From: Tigheibacillus halophilus
Lineage (GTDB): Bacteria > Bacillota > Bacilli > Bacillales > Amphibacillaceae
Reading direction: 5' to 3'
Assembly (NCBI RefSeq): GCF_042683165.1
Contig: NZ_JBHUIZ010000015.1
Span: 310,001-374,000, forward strand
DNA length: 64,000 nucleotides
Positions 8,208-16,128 of the stretch are shown one piece after another (positions within the stretch are counted from its first letter, which is position 1; the number at the start of each line of letters is the position of its first letter). The translations under genes were made by a program, and so were the position numbers. The notes under the pieces are model-generated. The model saw nothing but the letters and a program-made list of their open reading frames with translations, searched no databases and was not told the DNA's origin.

Positions 8208-10061
8208 ATGGATCGAAGGAAATTATCTATTTTAAAGCGCTTAAGAGGCTTGGATATATCGATTAGTGGAAACCAGTTGGCAAAAGAACTGAATGTCTCT
8301 TCAAGGACAATACGCAATGATATAAAAACAATAAATCTTTTCCTCGAATACGATGAAGTAAATGCCTGCATTAAAGCTACTCGTGGGAAGGGTTATCGAT
8401 TATACACGGAAGATGCTTCGGCTGTAGAAAAATTTATAAAAAAGCATCGGACTGATGGAATCGTTGAACAGTCAGAGAGGCAAAGATGGCTTGTAGAATA
8501 TCTTTTTTATTCCAATAAATTTTTAAAAATAGAGGACGCATTGGTGCATCTTTTTACTAGTCGTTCCACGCTATCTCATGATATCAAGCAGTTGAAAAAC
8601 ATCCTGGATAAATGGCATGTCACACTCGAATCAAAGCCGAACTATGGTCTATATTTGCAAGGTGAGGAATTTTATTTACGTTCTTTGATATTGAACGAAT
8701 TTCCTAGACTGGCATCTTCAGATGATGAAAAAGAGCTTCAGCAAACGATTACGAGACTCGCCAAACAGTTTCATTTCACATTACATATTGGCGCCGCGAA
8801 AGAAATAAGCCATTATATTTATATTGCTTCTAATAGAGAAAAGCGTGGCTATCATCTAAAACAGGTTCCCTATGATACAGGTCAGTTATGTAATGAAAGG
8901 GAATACCAACCTAGTGCGAAACTTAGAAAGTTATTGATCAAGCGCGGGCTTAAACTATCATCGACTGATGTATTATTCATCACATTGCTGTTTGTGAAAT
9001 TTCGTGTCACGAGTGTGCAAAATAACATACTTACTGAAAAGGAAGCGAATCTATTTTCTTTTATTGCAGATTTAACAAATCATTTACTTTCTTATTTATC
9101 GCTATATGCAACAGATGAATGGAAACAAAATTTCACGCAACATATGCTTCCATCACTGAAACGCGCCCGATATGGACTTATCCCCCAAAATGAATTACTG
9201 GAGGAAATCAAAAAACAATATCCAGAATCATTCGATTTGGCATTGCGAGCTATGATATATTTGGGGGAGGAATTAGGGGTAACATTTTCAGAGGAAGAAG
9301 CTGGATTCTTAACTTTGCATTTTCAACAATTACCCCAGTCCTCACCATCAGAAAAGATATCAGTCGTCATCGCCTGCAGATCGGGAATAGGGTCCGCACA
9401 GATTTTAAAGAAGAAAGTGGACCAGTTATTTGGTGACAAACTAAACATTATCGGTGTCTTCGATGCTGCGCATATGCAAGAACATGTAATTGAACCTCCA
9501 TGCCAATTGGTGCTCTCGACAATTCCATTGACGGTGAAGAAGAACTGTCCCGTGATGACGGTTAATCCACTCTTGCCATTGAAAGATCAGGAAAAGCTGC
9601 AAACATTTATAAAAAATCATCAAACGTCGATTCTGAAATCCTCTCTGTACTTCCCAAAAATGACACTGACAACGGATCAAACAGTTATTCGCTTTTTGGC
9701 AGATGCGATCATACAACAGGGATATGCGCCACAGAAATTATTGCGGCTTACTTATGAAAGAGAGGAAGTTTCCGGTACATCATTTGGGAGCGCGGTCGCA
9801 TTCCCTCACCCTATTACACCGTGCGGATACGAAAATGTGATGGCAGTTGCTTCACTAAAAAAACCGATTCCTTGGGGACATGCTGCTGAAAAAGTACAAA
9901 TTGTTTTTCTGTTATCACTTAGACATGATAACGATCAGAATCTGTCATATTTATATGATAGAGTCATGCAGATGATGGAAAATCCCGTCTTGCAAAAGCA
10001 GTTATTAGAACAACACACCTTTGAAGGATTTCATTCCTTCTGGGATGAAGTTCATTTCTGA
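8208..10061 (+). CDS. licR: LicR/MtlR-type PRD-containing transcriptional activator
   Basis: A 617-residue multidomain PTS-controlled regulator. N-terminal HTH units include LAKELNVSSRTIRNDI (about 24-39) and a second HTH near SRSTLSHDIKQLK. Two PRD domains follow (about 175-395), with RAMIYLGEELGVTFSEEEAGFLTLHF marking the end of PRD2. A GatB-like EIIB domain carries VVIACRSGIGSAQ. A C-terminal mannitol-class EIIA domain carries TSFGSAVAFPHPITP, with the phospho-histidine. Phosphorylation by HPr and by the cognate EII enzymes tunes such proteins. It lies directly upstream of, and parallel to, the cellobiose/lichenan PTS genes, the same arrangement as licR next to licBCAH in Bacillus subtilis. 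Exact substrate is inferred from the operon. Confidence 0.88.
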   Translation: MDRRKLSILKRLRGLDISISGNQLAKELNVSSRTIRNDIKTINLFLEYDEVNACIKATRGKGYRLYTEDASAVEKFIKKHRTDGIVEQSERQRWLVEYLFYSNKFLKIEDALVHLFTSRSTLSHDIKQLKNILDKWHVTLESKPNYGLYLQGEEFYLRSLILNEFPRLASSDDEKELQQTITRLAKQFHFTLHIGAAKEISHYIYIASNREKRGYHLKQVPYDTGQLCNEREYQPSAKLRKLLIKRGLKLSSTDVLFITLLFVKFRVTSVQNNILTEKEANLFSFIADLTNHLLSYLSLYATDEWKQNFTQHMLPSLKRARYGLIPQNELLEEIKKQYPESFDLALRAMIYLGEELGVTFSEEEAGFLTLHFQQLPQSSPSEKISVVIACRSGIGSAQILKKKVDQLFGDKLNIIGVFDAAHMQEHVIEPPCQLVLSTIPLTVKKNCPVMTVNPLLPLKDQEKLQTFIKNHQTSILKSSLYFPKMTLTTDQTVIRFLADAIIQQGYAPQKLLRLTYEREEVSGTSFGSAVAFPHPITPCGYENVMAVASLKKPIPWGHAAEKVQIVFLLSLRHDNDQNLSYLYDRVMQMMENPVLQKQLLEQHTFEGFHSFWDEVHF

Positions 10062-10064
10062 TGG

Positions 10065-10096
10065 AAAATTTCCGTTGAATAGCGGAAGTTTTTTTG
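10065..10096 (+). terminator. Terminator after the LicR-type gene
   Basis: AAATTTCCG pairs with CGGAAGTTT (one G-T pair) around the loop TTGAATAG, followed by a T-run ending at 10095. The downstream operon therefore has its own promoter. Confidence 0.65.
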
Positions 10097-10107
10097 TATC
10101 GAACTTA

Positions 10108-10127
10108 TGAAAGCGCTATTTTATAAT
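10108..10127 (+). promoter_or_regulatory. -10 box with overlapping cre half-site for the lic operon
   Basis: TATAAT at 10122-10127 is abutted by TGAAAGCGCTATTT (10108-10121), a cre match at 12 of 14 positions. The -35 region is poor (TCGAAC at 17 bp), as expected for a promoter that needs the LicR activator. CcpA bound here would block RNA polymerase. Confidence 0.5.
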
Positions 10128-10152
10128 GTTTTTAGAAAAGGAGGCAATAGCA

Positions 10153-10584
10153 ATGGTACAGGTTATACTCAGCTGTTCATCTGGTATGTCAAGTAGTTTA
10201 CTTGCAAAACGTACGCAGGAAGCTGCAGTTGAAACCTCACAGATTATAACAATCACTGCGATGGATATAGCTTTAGTGGAACGCCACCTTGATGAAGCAG
10301 ATCTCGTATTGCTTGGTCCTCATCTGAAATATAAATTGGAAGAACTTCAACTGAAATGTCAGCAGACACAAATGGATCTTGTTTCAAAAGAAATATATCA
10401 ATCATTCAATGGCAGGGAGCTTTTGAAACAGATTCAGGGTTACCAATTCATTGGAATGAAAGGTAATGAATCAGTCGAAGAAAATAAAGAAAAAAGCGAG
10501 GATGAAAAAAAATGGACGAGTCAGTTGCCTTTCAAATCATTCTTTACGCCGGAAACGCTCGAAGTAATGCGATGGAAGCGTTAA
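10153..10584 (+). CDS. PTS EIIB, lactose/cellobiose family, with long C-terminal tail
   Basis: A 143-residue protein from the ATG at 10153 (AAAGGAGG just ahead). The EIIB domain fills about 100 residues: MVQVILSCSSGMSSSLL with the phospho-cysteine at 8, and DLVLLGPHLKYKL. After YQFIGMKGN comes a charged, Glu/Lys-rich linker. The last 23 residues are simply the out-of-frame reading of the EIIA gene that overlaps it by 73 bp, so they are unlikely to be conserved. The zero-frame product is thus an EIIB with a linker and junk tail. A -1 slip on the A8 run at 10505-10512 would give an EIIB-linker-EIIA fusion instead. This EIIB is distinct from the canonical one at 10833. Confidence 0.75.
   Translation: MVQVILSCSSGMSSSLLAKRTQEAAVETSQIITITAMDIALVERHLDEADLVLLGPHLKYKLEELQLKCQQTQMDLVSKEIYQSFNGRELLKQIQGYQFIGMKGNESVEENKEKSEDEKKWTSQLPFKSFFTPETLEVMRWKR
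10505..10512 (+). other. A8 run: candidate -1 frameshift/transcript slippage site
   Basis: Eight consecutive A residues read as GAA AAA AAA TGG in the EIIB frame. A -1 shift after the second AAA codon reads ATG GAC GAG, which is the start of EIIA in its own frame. The EIIA frame is closed immediately upstream by TGA at 10503-10505, so the geometry is precise. It could be a programmed slip, a lost fusion or a sequencing error. Confidence 0.4.
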
Positions 10585-10820
10585 ACCTGGCACGTAGTAA
10601 TGATTTTGAAATGGCTAAACAAAAAATAGTGGAAAGTGGTCAGGAACTTTTGAAAGCGCACCACTTCCAAACAGATTTAATTCAATCTGAAGCGAAAGGA
10701 AAGCTTGAGGGCAAGATTTCCATTTTGCTTATTCATGCGCAGGATCATTTGATGAATGCTATGACAGTTAAAGAAATGGCTGAAGAGATCATTGCTTTAA
10801 GAAAGGATATTTCAAAATAG
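10512..10820 (+). CDS. licA: PTS EIIA, lactose/cellobiose family
   Basis: A 102-residue all-helical EIIA of the Lac/Cel family, which passes phosphate from HPr to EIIB. It begins MDESVAFQIILYAGNARS, and the active-site segment is ILLIHAQDHLMNAMT, with the phospho-histidine at residue 75. Length is standard. The start lies inside the preceding EIIB gene. The ribosome binding site AGCGAGGATG is only moderate, so expression may depend on translational coupling or on slippage at the A8 run. Confidence 0.85.
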   Translation: MDESVAFQIILYAGNARSNAMEALNLARSNDFEMAKQKIVESGQELLKAHHFQTDLIQSEAKGKLEGKISILLIHAQDHLMNAMTVKEMAEEIIALRKDISK

Positions 10821-10832
10821 GGAGAGATTAGG

Positions 10833-11138
10833 ATGAAAAAAATTATGTTATGCTGCGCAGCTGGTATGTCTACGAGCCTTCTCGTGACAAAAATGGAACA
10901 AAGTGCAAAGGACCAACAAATTGAGGCAGAAATTTGGGCTGTGCCAGTAGAGGAAGCGAAAGATAAGGCGATTGAGGCGGATGTCATTTTACTTGGACCG
11001 CAAATCCGTTATATGGTGAATCAAGTGAAAAAGGTGGCAAGCGAGCATGGTATTCAGGCAGAGGTTATTAATGCAATGGATTATGGCATGATCAATGGTG
11101 AAGCTGTATTAAAACAGGCCTTGAAACTAATTAGATAA
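10833..11138 (+). CDS. licB: PTS EIIB, lactose/cellobiose family (canonical)
   Basis: A 101-residue EIIB. MKKIMLCCAAGMSTSLLVTKM carries the phospho-cysteine (Cys8 by family position, preceded by another Cys), and DVILLGPQIRYM closes the sheet. The ribosome binding site is AGGGAGAG. It lies 12 bp after licA and 37 bp before the EIIC gene. This is the expected partner of the EIIC, so the first EIIB in the operon is the extra one. Confidence 0.88.
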   Translation: MKKIMLCCAAGMSTSLLVTKMEQSAKDQQIEAEIWAVPVEEAKDKAIEADVILLGPQIRYMVNQVKKVASEHGIQAEVINAMDYGMINGEAVLKQALKLIR

Positions 11139-11175
11139 GAGGGGGGAGTCGTCGTCTCAGGCGGCGATGTAAACA

Positions 11176-12510
11176 ATGAATAAAATCATGAATTTCCTTG
11201 AGCAGCATATTACACCTTTTGCTGCAAGAATTGGTAATCAAAGACACTTGATTTCTGTACGAGACGGTATCATCTTAGCAATGCCTTTAATTATTGTCGG
11301 CTCTTTGTTTTTGATTATTGGGAACTTACCAATCCCTGGTTATACAGATTTTATGGCTAATATTTTCGGTTCACATTGGCAGGAGAAGCTAGCTTATCCG
11401 GTCGGCGCGACGTTTGACATACTAGGTCTCGTTATCAGTTTTGGAATAGCATACAGGCTGGCGGAAAGATATAAAGTCGAACCATTATCCGCTGGTGTGA
11501 TCTCACTTGCCGCTTTTATTTTGACAACCCCACATCAGACGTTATTTACAACTGATGCGGGCAAATCGATTTTGGTAGGAGATGTATTGCCGACCAGCTT
11601 ACTTGGAAGCCAAGGGATATTTATTGCAATGATTTTTGCATTGATATCCACCGAAATATATCGGATTATTATTCAAAAAAATATCACGATTAAAATGCCA
11701 TCTTCCGTACCGCCTGCGGTCTCCAAATCATTTTCTGCTCTGATTCCGGCGTTTGCCGTAATCGTACTAGTTTGGATCATTCGTTTGCTGGTAGAAATGA
11801 CACCTTGGAATGATATTCCGAATATGATTTCCACATGGATTGGCATGCCGCTGAAACATCTTGGCGGCAGTCTCGCAGGTACGCTTGTCATTGTATTCTG
11901 TATGTCGCTATTCTGGATGATTGGTCTGCATGGAGATAATATCGTTGGGGCTGTCATGAGTTCAATTTGGTTGGCATTAATGGACGAGAACCGATTAGCT
12001 TATCAGGCTGGTGAACCGTTACCCCATGTTGTCACCCAGCAATTCATTGATAACTTTCTAAACTTGGGCGGAACGGGAGCTACATTGGCACTGGTACTGC
12101 TAATGGTTTTCATGGCACGAAGCAAGCAAATGAAACAGTTAGGTAAGCTATCCATTGGCGGTAGTGTATTCAACATCAGTGAGCCAGTCGTTTTTGGTAC
12201 ACCTGTCGTATTGAATCCGTTTTTCATGTTGCCATTTATTTTGGTCCCACTTGTTTTAACAATCATTAATTACGTGACCATGTCAATTGGGCTTGTGGCT
12301 GCGCCAAGCGGTGTTGCGGTCCCTTGGACTATGCCGATTATCATCAGCGGATTTCTGGCCACTGGTCATATATCCGGCTCTGTGATACAAATCGTTGATT
12401 TAATTGCTGCATTGCTTATTTACTATCCGTTTTTCCGCATGTGGGATAAGCAGCGCCTTAGGGAAGAAAAGAAAAATGAAAATAAAGATTCTGTATCAGA
12501 AATAGTTTGA
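11176..12510 (+). CDS. licC: PTS EIIC, cellobiose/lichenan family
   Basis: A 444-residue integral membrane permease that binds and translocates the beta-glucoside. It starts MNKIMNFLEQHITPFAARIG and has family features RDGIILAMPLIIVGSLFL, FWMIGLHGDNIVG and NISEPVVFGTPVVLNP. The last is the conserved substrate-binding region. A short hairpin (TCGTCG.../CGGCGA, about 11150-11170) lies just before the start and could affect translation. It is followed by the GH4 hydrolase gene, completing an import-and-cleave unit. Confidence 0.9.
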   Translation: MNKIMNFLEQHITPFAARIGNQRHLISVRDGIILAMPLIIVGSLFLIIGNLPIPGYTDFMANIFGSHWQEKLAYPVGATFDILGLVISFGIAYRLAERYKVEPLSAGVISLAAFILTTPHQTLFTTDAGKSILVGDVLPTSLLGSQGIFIAMIFALISTEIYRIIIQKNITIKMPSSVPPAVSKSFSALIPAFAVIVLVWIIRLLVEMTPWNDIPNMISTWIGMPLKHLGGSLAGTLVIVFCMSLFWMIGLHGDNIVGAVMSSIWLALMDENRLAYQAGEPLPHVVTQQFIDNFLNLGGTGATLALVLLMVFMARSKQMKQLGKLSIGGSVFNISEPVVFGTPVVLNPFFMLPFILVPLVLTIINYVTMSIGLVAAPSGVAVPWTMPIIISGFLATGHISGSVIQIVDLIAALLIYYPFFRMWDKQRLREEKKNENKDSVSEIV

Positions 12511-12598
12511 ATTCAGTTTATTGTGGGCATGTATGTTTTTTCCCATAGGAAGGACATGTAGCATACGACAATTCGTTTAGTTAAAGGAGAGGTTCTAC

Positions 12599-13915
12599 AT
12601 GCTTAAAATTGTAACAATAGGTGGGGGTTCAAGTTATACACCTGAATTGATTGAAGGATTCATTAAACGGTATGATACACTTCCAGTGACAGACATTTGG
12701 CTTGTCGATATTGAAGATGGAAAGGAAAAACTGGAGATTGTTGGTGCGTTGGCGAAACGCATGGTAGAAAAATCTGGTCTTCCTATCCATATTCATTTGA
12801 CATTGGACCGTCGTGAAGCTCTAAAAGACGCTAATTTTGTGACTACACAGATTCGTGTGGGTATGTTGGATGCTAGGGTAAAGGATGAACGTATTCCGTT
12901 ACAGCACGGTGTCATCGGGCAAGAGACAAATGGTCCTGGTGGATTATTCAAGGCGTTGCGGACTATCCCGGTCATACTGGATATCTGCAAAGACATGGAA
13001 GAACTTTGCCCGGAGGCATGGCTGATCAATTTCAGTAATCCCGCTGGCATTGTTACGGAAGCAGTGTTACGGCACGGCACGATAAAAAAAGTGGTAGGAC
13101 TTTGTAATTTACCAATCCATACTAAAATCAATATTGCTAAAATGCTTGGCGTCGAACGTAATCGCGTACAGGTCTCATTCGCCGGCCTGAATCATATGGT
13201 TTTTGGACTAGAAATATATTTGGATGGTCAAAAGATTACGAAGAAAGTCATTGACATGATTACTGGTGATGAAAAGGGCGGAATTGATATGAACAATGTT
13301 CCGGATTTGCATTGGGATCCATCGTTTCTCCGAGCATTGGGTGTGTTGCCTTGTTCATACCACCGCTATTATTACCAAACGCAAAAAATATTGGATGAGG
13401 AACTGGAAGCCTTTGAAAACCATGGTGTGCGTGCTGAAGTGGTTAAAAAATTGGAAGCTGATCTTTTTGAGCTCTATAAAAAACCTGATTTAGATATCAA
13501 ACCCCCTCAATTGGAAAAAAGGGGTGGGGCTTATTATAGCGATGCGGCTTGCAGCCTGATTGATTCTATTTATAACGATCGTGGTGATATCCAAACTGTT
13601 AATACGCGAAATAATGGCGCTATTAAAGGTCTTCCAGATGAATCCGCCATAGAAGCTAATTGTGTGATAACGAAGGAGGGGGCGATACCGTTGGCAGTCG
13701 GTGATTTACCAGTGGCTGTCAATGGTTTGGTTCAGCAAATCAAGTCTTTTGAAAGAGTCACTGTCGAAGCAGCGGTAACTGGTGACTATGACAAAGCATT
13801 GCTAGCCATGACAATCAATCCTTTGGTTCCTTCTGATACAGTTGCAAAGGAAATTTTGGATGAATTGCTTGAGGCACATAAGGAATACCTGCCGCAATTT
13901 AAACATAGCAACTGA
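12599..13915 (+). CDS. licH: 6-phospho-beta-glucosidase, glycoside hydrolase family 4
   Basis: A 438-residue GH4 enzyme using NAD and a divalent metal to hydrolyse 6-phospho-beta-glucosides such as cellobiose-6-phosphate. The N-terminal Rossmann segment is KIVTIGGGSSYTPEL. IGQETNGPGGLFKALRT, INFSNPAGIVTEA and VVGLCNLPI (metal-ligand cysteine) follow, with AGLNHMVFGLE holding the metal-ligand histidine. Length and motif order match LicH/CelF. The ribosome binding site is AAAGGAGAGG. It lies 88 bp after licC and ends the operon. No strong terminator is seen. An imperfect hairpin around 14010-14035 is the best candidate. Confidence 0.92.
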   Translation: MLKIVTIGGGSSYTPELIEGFIKRYDTLPVTDIWLVDIEDGKEKLEIVGALAKRMVEKSGLPIHIHLTLDRREALKDANFVTTQIRVGMLDARVKDERIPLQHGVIGQETNGPGGLFKALRTIPVILDICKDMEELCPEAWLINFSNPAGIVTEAVLRHGTIKKVVGLCNLPIHTKINIAKMLGVERNRVQVSFAGLNHMVFGLEIYLDGQKITKKVIDMITGDEKGGIDMNNVPDLHWDPSFLRALGVLPCSYHRYYYQTQKILDEELEAFENHGVRAEVVKKLEADLFELYKKPDLDIKPPQLEKRGGAYYSDAACSLIDSIYNDRGDIQTVNTRNNGAIKGLPDESAIEANCVITKEGAIPLAVGDLPVAVNGLVQQIKSFERVTVEAAVTGDYDKALLAMTINPLVPSDTVAKEILDELLEAHKEYLPQFKHSN

Positions 13916-14094
13916 ATGTAACACTGCACATAAGACACTTCCAATGAGTTGAACAGGCAGGTAATCTTTTCGCGGTCTCGCAGGGGATTTGGAAAGTGAA
14001 TGTTTGTGATAAGCCGGTGTCCAGGTGCTGGCTTCTGGCTTCAAAAATACTAGACAAGGCCCGTAATAAGGCTATGCCTTTGTTTGGCTAAGAT

Positions 14095-14133
14095 AATTGG
14101 ATCTCTTTTGTAATTTACAAAAGAGGTCCAATT
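14095..14133. repeat. 17-bp inverted repeat in the licH-abgT intergenic region
   Basis: Arms at 14095-14111 and 14117-14133 pair over 17 bp (one T-G wobble) around AATTT. It is the notable element in the 340-bp gap between the convergent licH and abgT genes. It lacks a T-run on either strand, so it is not a classic terminator. A 92-codon minus-strand frame passes through it, but I do not believe it is a gene. Confidence 0.6.
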
Positions 14134-14255
14134 GGAATTAGCTTTTATATAGTTTAGTAATTTAGCATCTACATCTTTAAATCTCGTTGACCGTATATGG
14201 TCAATCAACCCGCCTGACTGTTGTATAAAAAGCCTCCGTACATCATTAGTTCCTT

Positions 14256-15767
14256 CTATAAATGCGGATGGATTCCAGGACCATAAGGAATACCTGTATA
14301 GTAAAATACCAATAGTAAGATGATCCAAGTGAGCAGGAAAGCAATCGAATATGGCAGCATCAGTGAAATATATGTCCCGATACTTGCTTTCTTATCGTAC
14401 TTTTGCATGAACGAAAGAACGATAATCATATATGGATAAAGCGGTGTGATTACGTTTGTTGAAGAATCAGCAATGCGATACGCTGCCTGGCTGAATGCCG
14501 GGTGGTATCCAAGTTGCATAAACATTGGTACGAAAATGGGGGCTTCAATTGCCCATTTGGCTGATCCAGATGTAATTAAAAAATTCAACAGTGCTGAGAA
14601 AAGGACATACGCTAAAATCAGCCCTATTCCAGTAAAATGAATACTTGTGAGGAACTCTGCACCATGTACTGCTACCCATGTCCCAAGATTGGACCAGCTA
14701 AAGTATGCAGTAAACTGCGCGATTGCGAAAACGAGCACAATATAACTGGACATATCCTTGATGGATTCACCCATATACTTGCTGATATCCTTGCTGGATC
14801 TGATTTTCCCTGCGGTAAGACCGAAAGTGATCCCAACAACAAGGAAAAAGAAAAATATAATCGGTACAATGCCGCTAAGAAAAGGCGAAGGGACGATTTT
14901 GCCATCCTCACTTCGAAGTGGGCTATTTGGAAGAAAAATGGTGATCGCAATAATAGCAATGAAAATGCCCCCAGCAATGAGCGCGTTGATAAAGGCCTTC
15001 TTGGCATTCGGAAGCTCTTCTGCCTTATCCTCTTCAACTGCCTCTCCTTCATATTTTCCCAGTCTAGGTTCAACAAATTTTGTCGTGACAAGCCCTCCGA
15101 CGACCGTCAATACCAATGTAGATACGATATTGAAGTACCAGTTGTCAGCCGGAGTGACCATAATCGTTTTATCTAAAATGGCTGCTGCCTCTGTTGAAAG
15201 CCCTGCCAGCAAGTTATCCATTCCAGAGATCATCAGGTTTGCTGTAAAACCTGCGCCTGCACCGGCAAACCCTGCTGCCAGTCCGGCAAGCGGATGGCGG
15301 CCGACTTTATAAAACACTAATGCAGTTAACGGCGGGATCAACACATTGGCAGCATCGGATGCCAGGTTTCCCATGATACCGACAAACACGACTGTATACG
15401 TCAGCAGAAATGGTGGTGATTTTAAAATGGTTTTTCTTATTGCATAATCCAGAAAGCCGACCTTGTCCGTGAGGCCAATGCCAAGCATCATAACCAGCAC
15501 AATCCCCAGCGGTGCAAACCCTGTGAAATTGTCTATCATGGAATTCAAAATAAACTGAAGCCCTTCCCCGGAAATCAGGCTTTTGACTTCCAACGTCTTG
15601 CCTGTTCCTGGATGGACAACACTGGCATGAAACAAGTTGAATACCCAGGAAACGATGATCATCATCACGGCAAGTCCAATAAACAATAGGAAAGGGTCAG
15701 GCAGTTTATTTCCAACCCTCTCGACAACATCCAGAAATCTTTGGAAAAACCCCTTTTTTTCTTTCAT
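14256..15767 (-). CDS. AbgT-family transporter (p-aminobenzoyl-glutamate type)
   Basis: A 503-residue membrane protein of the AbgT family, known members of which import p-aminobenzoyl-glutamate or export sulfonamides. It starts KGFFQRFLDVVERVGNKLPDPFLLF, a hallmark of the family. Other family segments are GIGLTDKVGFLDYAIRKT, NLASDAANVLIPPL and ITSGSAKWAIEAPIFVPM. The ribosome binding site AGAGGTG is slightly far from the ATG. It stands alone. The nearest related enzyme, the M20 amidohydrolase fragment at the left edge, is 14 kb away. AbgB-type partners are M20 enzymes, so a functional link is possible but unproven. Confidence 0.88.
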   Translation of the reverse strand: MKEKKGFFQRFLDVVERVGNKLPDPFLLFIGLAVMMIIVSWVFNLFHASVVHPGTGKTLEVKSLISGEGLQFILNSMIDNFTGFAPLGIVLVMMLGIGLTDKVGFLDYAIRKTILKSPPFLLTYTVVFVGIMGNLASDAANVLIPPLTALVFYKVGRHPLAGLAAGFAGAGAGFTANLMISGMDNLLAGLSTEAAAILDKTIMVTPADNWYFNIVSTLVLTVVGGLVTTKFVEPRLGKYEGEAVEEDKAEELPNAKKAFINALIAGGIFIAIIAITIFLPNSPLRSEDGKIVPSPFLSGIVPIIFFFFLVVGITFGLTAGKIRSSKDISKYMGESIKDMSSYIVLVFAIAQFTAYFSWSNLGTWVAVHGAEFLTSIHFTGIGLILAYVLFSALLNFLITSGSAKWAIEAPIFVPMFMQLGYHPAFSQAAYRIADSSTNVITPLYPYMIIVLSFMQKYDKKASIGTYISLMLPYSIAFLLTWIILLLVFYYTGIPYGPGIHPHL

Positions 15768-16128
15768 TGTTTTTCTTTCACCTCTTTGCTAATGGAGTGA
15801 CAGTTTTCACCTTTGGTAATTCCTTCTTCTTTGTATGGAAAGTATAGATGTAATCCTACTAAAAGCGCTGTTTTATTTCAGTGCAGCTCAGGTGAGTGTG
15901 ACCTAGTAATAAATTGTCTTTTCCCTTGCTGTTAGCAGTACACTCCCTACTTTAATCCATCAATGTAATTCCCCAATATTACTAGAATATTTTAAAAAAG
16001 TCTATCATTTTTGCCTGAAATGCAATGAGAGTCCAGATTCTACAAAACTATCAGATTTTTAGTATAATAATGGTATATTGCCTCTTTATATTTTCTTGAA
16101 GTCAAAAATTACTTAGGGGGAGAATAAA
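15768..16128. other. Divergent promoter region between abgT-like and amidase genes
   Basis: This is a 361-bp gene-free gap. A TATAAT at 16063-16068 lies about 60 bp before the amidase start, but I find no good -35 partner. An AAAAGCGCTG core near 15863 resembles a cre box too weakly (11 of 14) to call. Confidence 0.35.

Noticed and set aside
8226..8245. AAAGCGCTT core near the start of the licR gene as a cre box
   Set aside because: It matches only 11 of 14 positions and lies in coding sequence.
14050..14328. Minus-strand frame of 92 codons after abgT, passing through the inverted repeat
   Set aside because: It overlaps the end of abgT out of frame, lacks a ribosome site, and its middle is encoded by the palindrome. 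I cannot exclude a decayed gene.
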